DNA from: Actinomycetes bacterium
Lineage (GTDB): Bacteria; Actinomycetota; Actinomycetes; Propionibacteriales; Propionibacteriaceae
Reading direction: 5' to 3'
NCBI GenBank assembly: GCA_023419175.1
Contig: JAEZYG010000021.1
Span: 1 to 7,130, forward strand
DNA length: 7,130 bases
Part shown: positions 6,720 through 7,130 of the stretch, one piece after another
How positions within the stretch are numbered: position 1 is the first letter of the stretch
How the letters are laid out: every line of letters begins with the position of its first letter
Position numbers and translations under genes: made by a program
The notes under the pieces: generated by a model
Databases searched by the model: none
What the model was told of the DNA's origin: nothing
Seen by the model: only the letters and a program-made list of their open reading frames with translations

Positions 6720-6720
6720 T
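6691..6720 (+). promoter_or_regulatory. candidate promoter for the EEP-family gene
   Basis: TTTAAT (6715-6720) matches the -10 consensus at five of six bases and carries the extended -10 motif TGC directly in front (6712-6714), which partly compensates for a weak -35 (TTATGA, 6691-6696) at an 18-base spacing. Transcription would start near 6727, about 44 bases before the ATG at 6771. The palindrome at 6693-6708 fills most of the spacer. Confidence 0.5.
6693..6708. promoter_or_regulatory. 16-bp perfect palindrome, probable repressor operator
   Basis: ATGAACGCGCGTTCAT is identical to its reverse complement over all 16 bases. It sits in an AT-rich divergent intergenic region between two promoter-like elements. 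The GAACG...CGTTC half-site form resembles operators of TetR-family repressors (BetI-like sites, for example), which typically control a neighbouring efflux gene. No TetR-type regulator gene lies in the window, so the cognate protein is unknown. The palindrome itself is certain; its function is inferred from position and form. Confidence 0.6.
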
Positions 6721-6770
6721 GAGGTCATATCCACTAGCCGTGGTGTACCGGCAGAGAGCGAGAGTGTGTC

Positions 6771-7130
6771 ATGAGGAAAATAATTCCCTTTGTCATAGCC
6801 TGGGTATCTCTTATGGCAGGATGCTCTGCGAATGTCTCTACGCCTGCTATGAAAGTCATGACTTTCAATATCCGTCATGAAAAATCGACAGACGACCACC
6901 CCTGGCAAGAGCGTAAAGAAGGGGTTATTGACATCATCGAGAAGACTGAGCCCCATATCATCGGATTCCAAGAGGTGACATCAGCGGTCTATGACGATCT
7001 CAACGCCGCCCTGTCTGATCGTTACGATTCATATGGCGTCTTGCGTGATCAGAAAGAAAATTCCGAGATGACGCCGATCTTTTTCAGAAAAGACAGCTTG
7101 ATGATTCTCGATAAGGGATCTTTTTGGCTA
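6771..7130 (+). CDS. Endonuclease/exonuclease/phosphatase family lipoprotein (3' end outside the window)
   Basis: This is the first 120 codons of an exported protein of the EEP (DNase I-like, exo III/inositol phosphatase) superfamily. A signal peptide (MRKIIPFVIAWVSLMAGC) ends in a lipobox-like LMAGC with Cys18, so the product is probably lipid-anchored; Met at -3 is less usual than Leu. The catalytic fold starts at VMTFNIRHE (29-37) with conserved Asn33, followed by WQERKEGVIDIIEKTEPHII and GFQEV with the metal-binding Glu68. TPIFFRKDSLMILDKGSFWL (101-120) is the typical strand pair of secreted bacterial EEP proteins. The catalytic His/Asp residues lie past the window edge. The ATG at 6771 is preceded by GAGAG six bases upstream, a modest ribosome binding site. 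The substrate (nucleic acid, sugar phosphate or phospholipid head group) cannot be told from this part. Confidence 0.85.
   Translation, partial: MRKIIPFVIAWVSLMAGCSANVSTPAMKVMTFNIRHEKSTDDHPWQERKEGVIDIIEKTEPHIIGFQEVTSAVYDDLNAALSDRYDSYGVLRDQKENSEMTPIFFRKDSLMILDKGSFWL

Noticed and set aside
6705..6971. A reverse-strand frame of 88 codons over the start of the EEP gene.
   Set aside because: It overlaps the recognisable signal peptide and EEP motifs on the + strand, and its sequence has no family features.

Overview
The window looks like chromosomal DNA from a mid-GC Gram-positive actinobacterium. I base this on a membrane-anchored PknB-type Ser/Thr kinase, a stand-alone LytR_C-domain membrane protein, a FUSC-family protein with a cytoplasmic tail, a HerA/FtsK-like DUF853 ATPase and a tRNA-Ser gene with an encoded CCA end. 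GC content appears to be slightly above 50%, which is low for the phylum. The genus cannot be fixed from the sequence alone. I see no transposase, integrase, phage gene, CRISPR array or rRNA. The region reads as core genome rather than a mobile island.

Layout from left to right: a tRNA-Ser(CGA) with its own intrinsic terminator (10-187, +); a DinF-like MATE exporter (191-1510, -); a divergent promoter region; a possible 31-codon ORF whose stop overlaps the kinase start (1642-1737, +); a Ser/Thr protein kinase (1734-3059, +); a DUF853/HerA-like ATPase (3060-4658, -); a second divergent region; a LytR_C-domain protein (4771-5352, +); a FUSC-family membrane protein (5353-6606, -); a third divergent region carrying a perfect 16-bp palindrome inside promoter-like sequence; and the start of a secreted or lipid-anchored endonuclease/exonuclease/phosphatase-family protein (6771 to the window end, +). 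No gene-free stretch exceeds 300 bases.

The protein genes alternate in direction (-, +, -, +, -, +), so almost every one must have its own promoter and no long operon is visible. Both convergent pairs (kinase/DUF853 and LytR_C/FUSC) meet with their stop codons directly touching and no intergenic base. Neither junction has a recognisable intrinsic terminator, so transcripts from the two sides probably overlap.

Functionally, most products sit in or act at the cell envelope: two transporters or transporter-like proteins, a sensor-type kinase, a LytR_C protein and an exported EEP protein. The most interesting points are the operator-like palindrome between the FUSC and EEP genes, the possible short leader ORF coupled to the kinase start, the stop-to-stop junctions, and a skewed tetranucleotide composition with GATC strongly over-used and GGCC under-used by hand count. 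I did not find convincing evidence of a wholly new multi-gene system.
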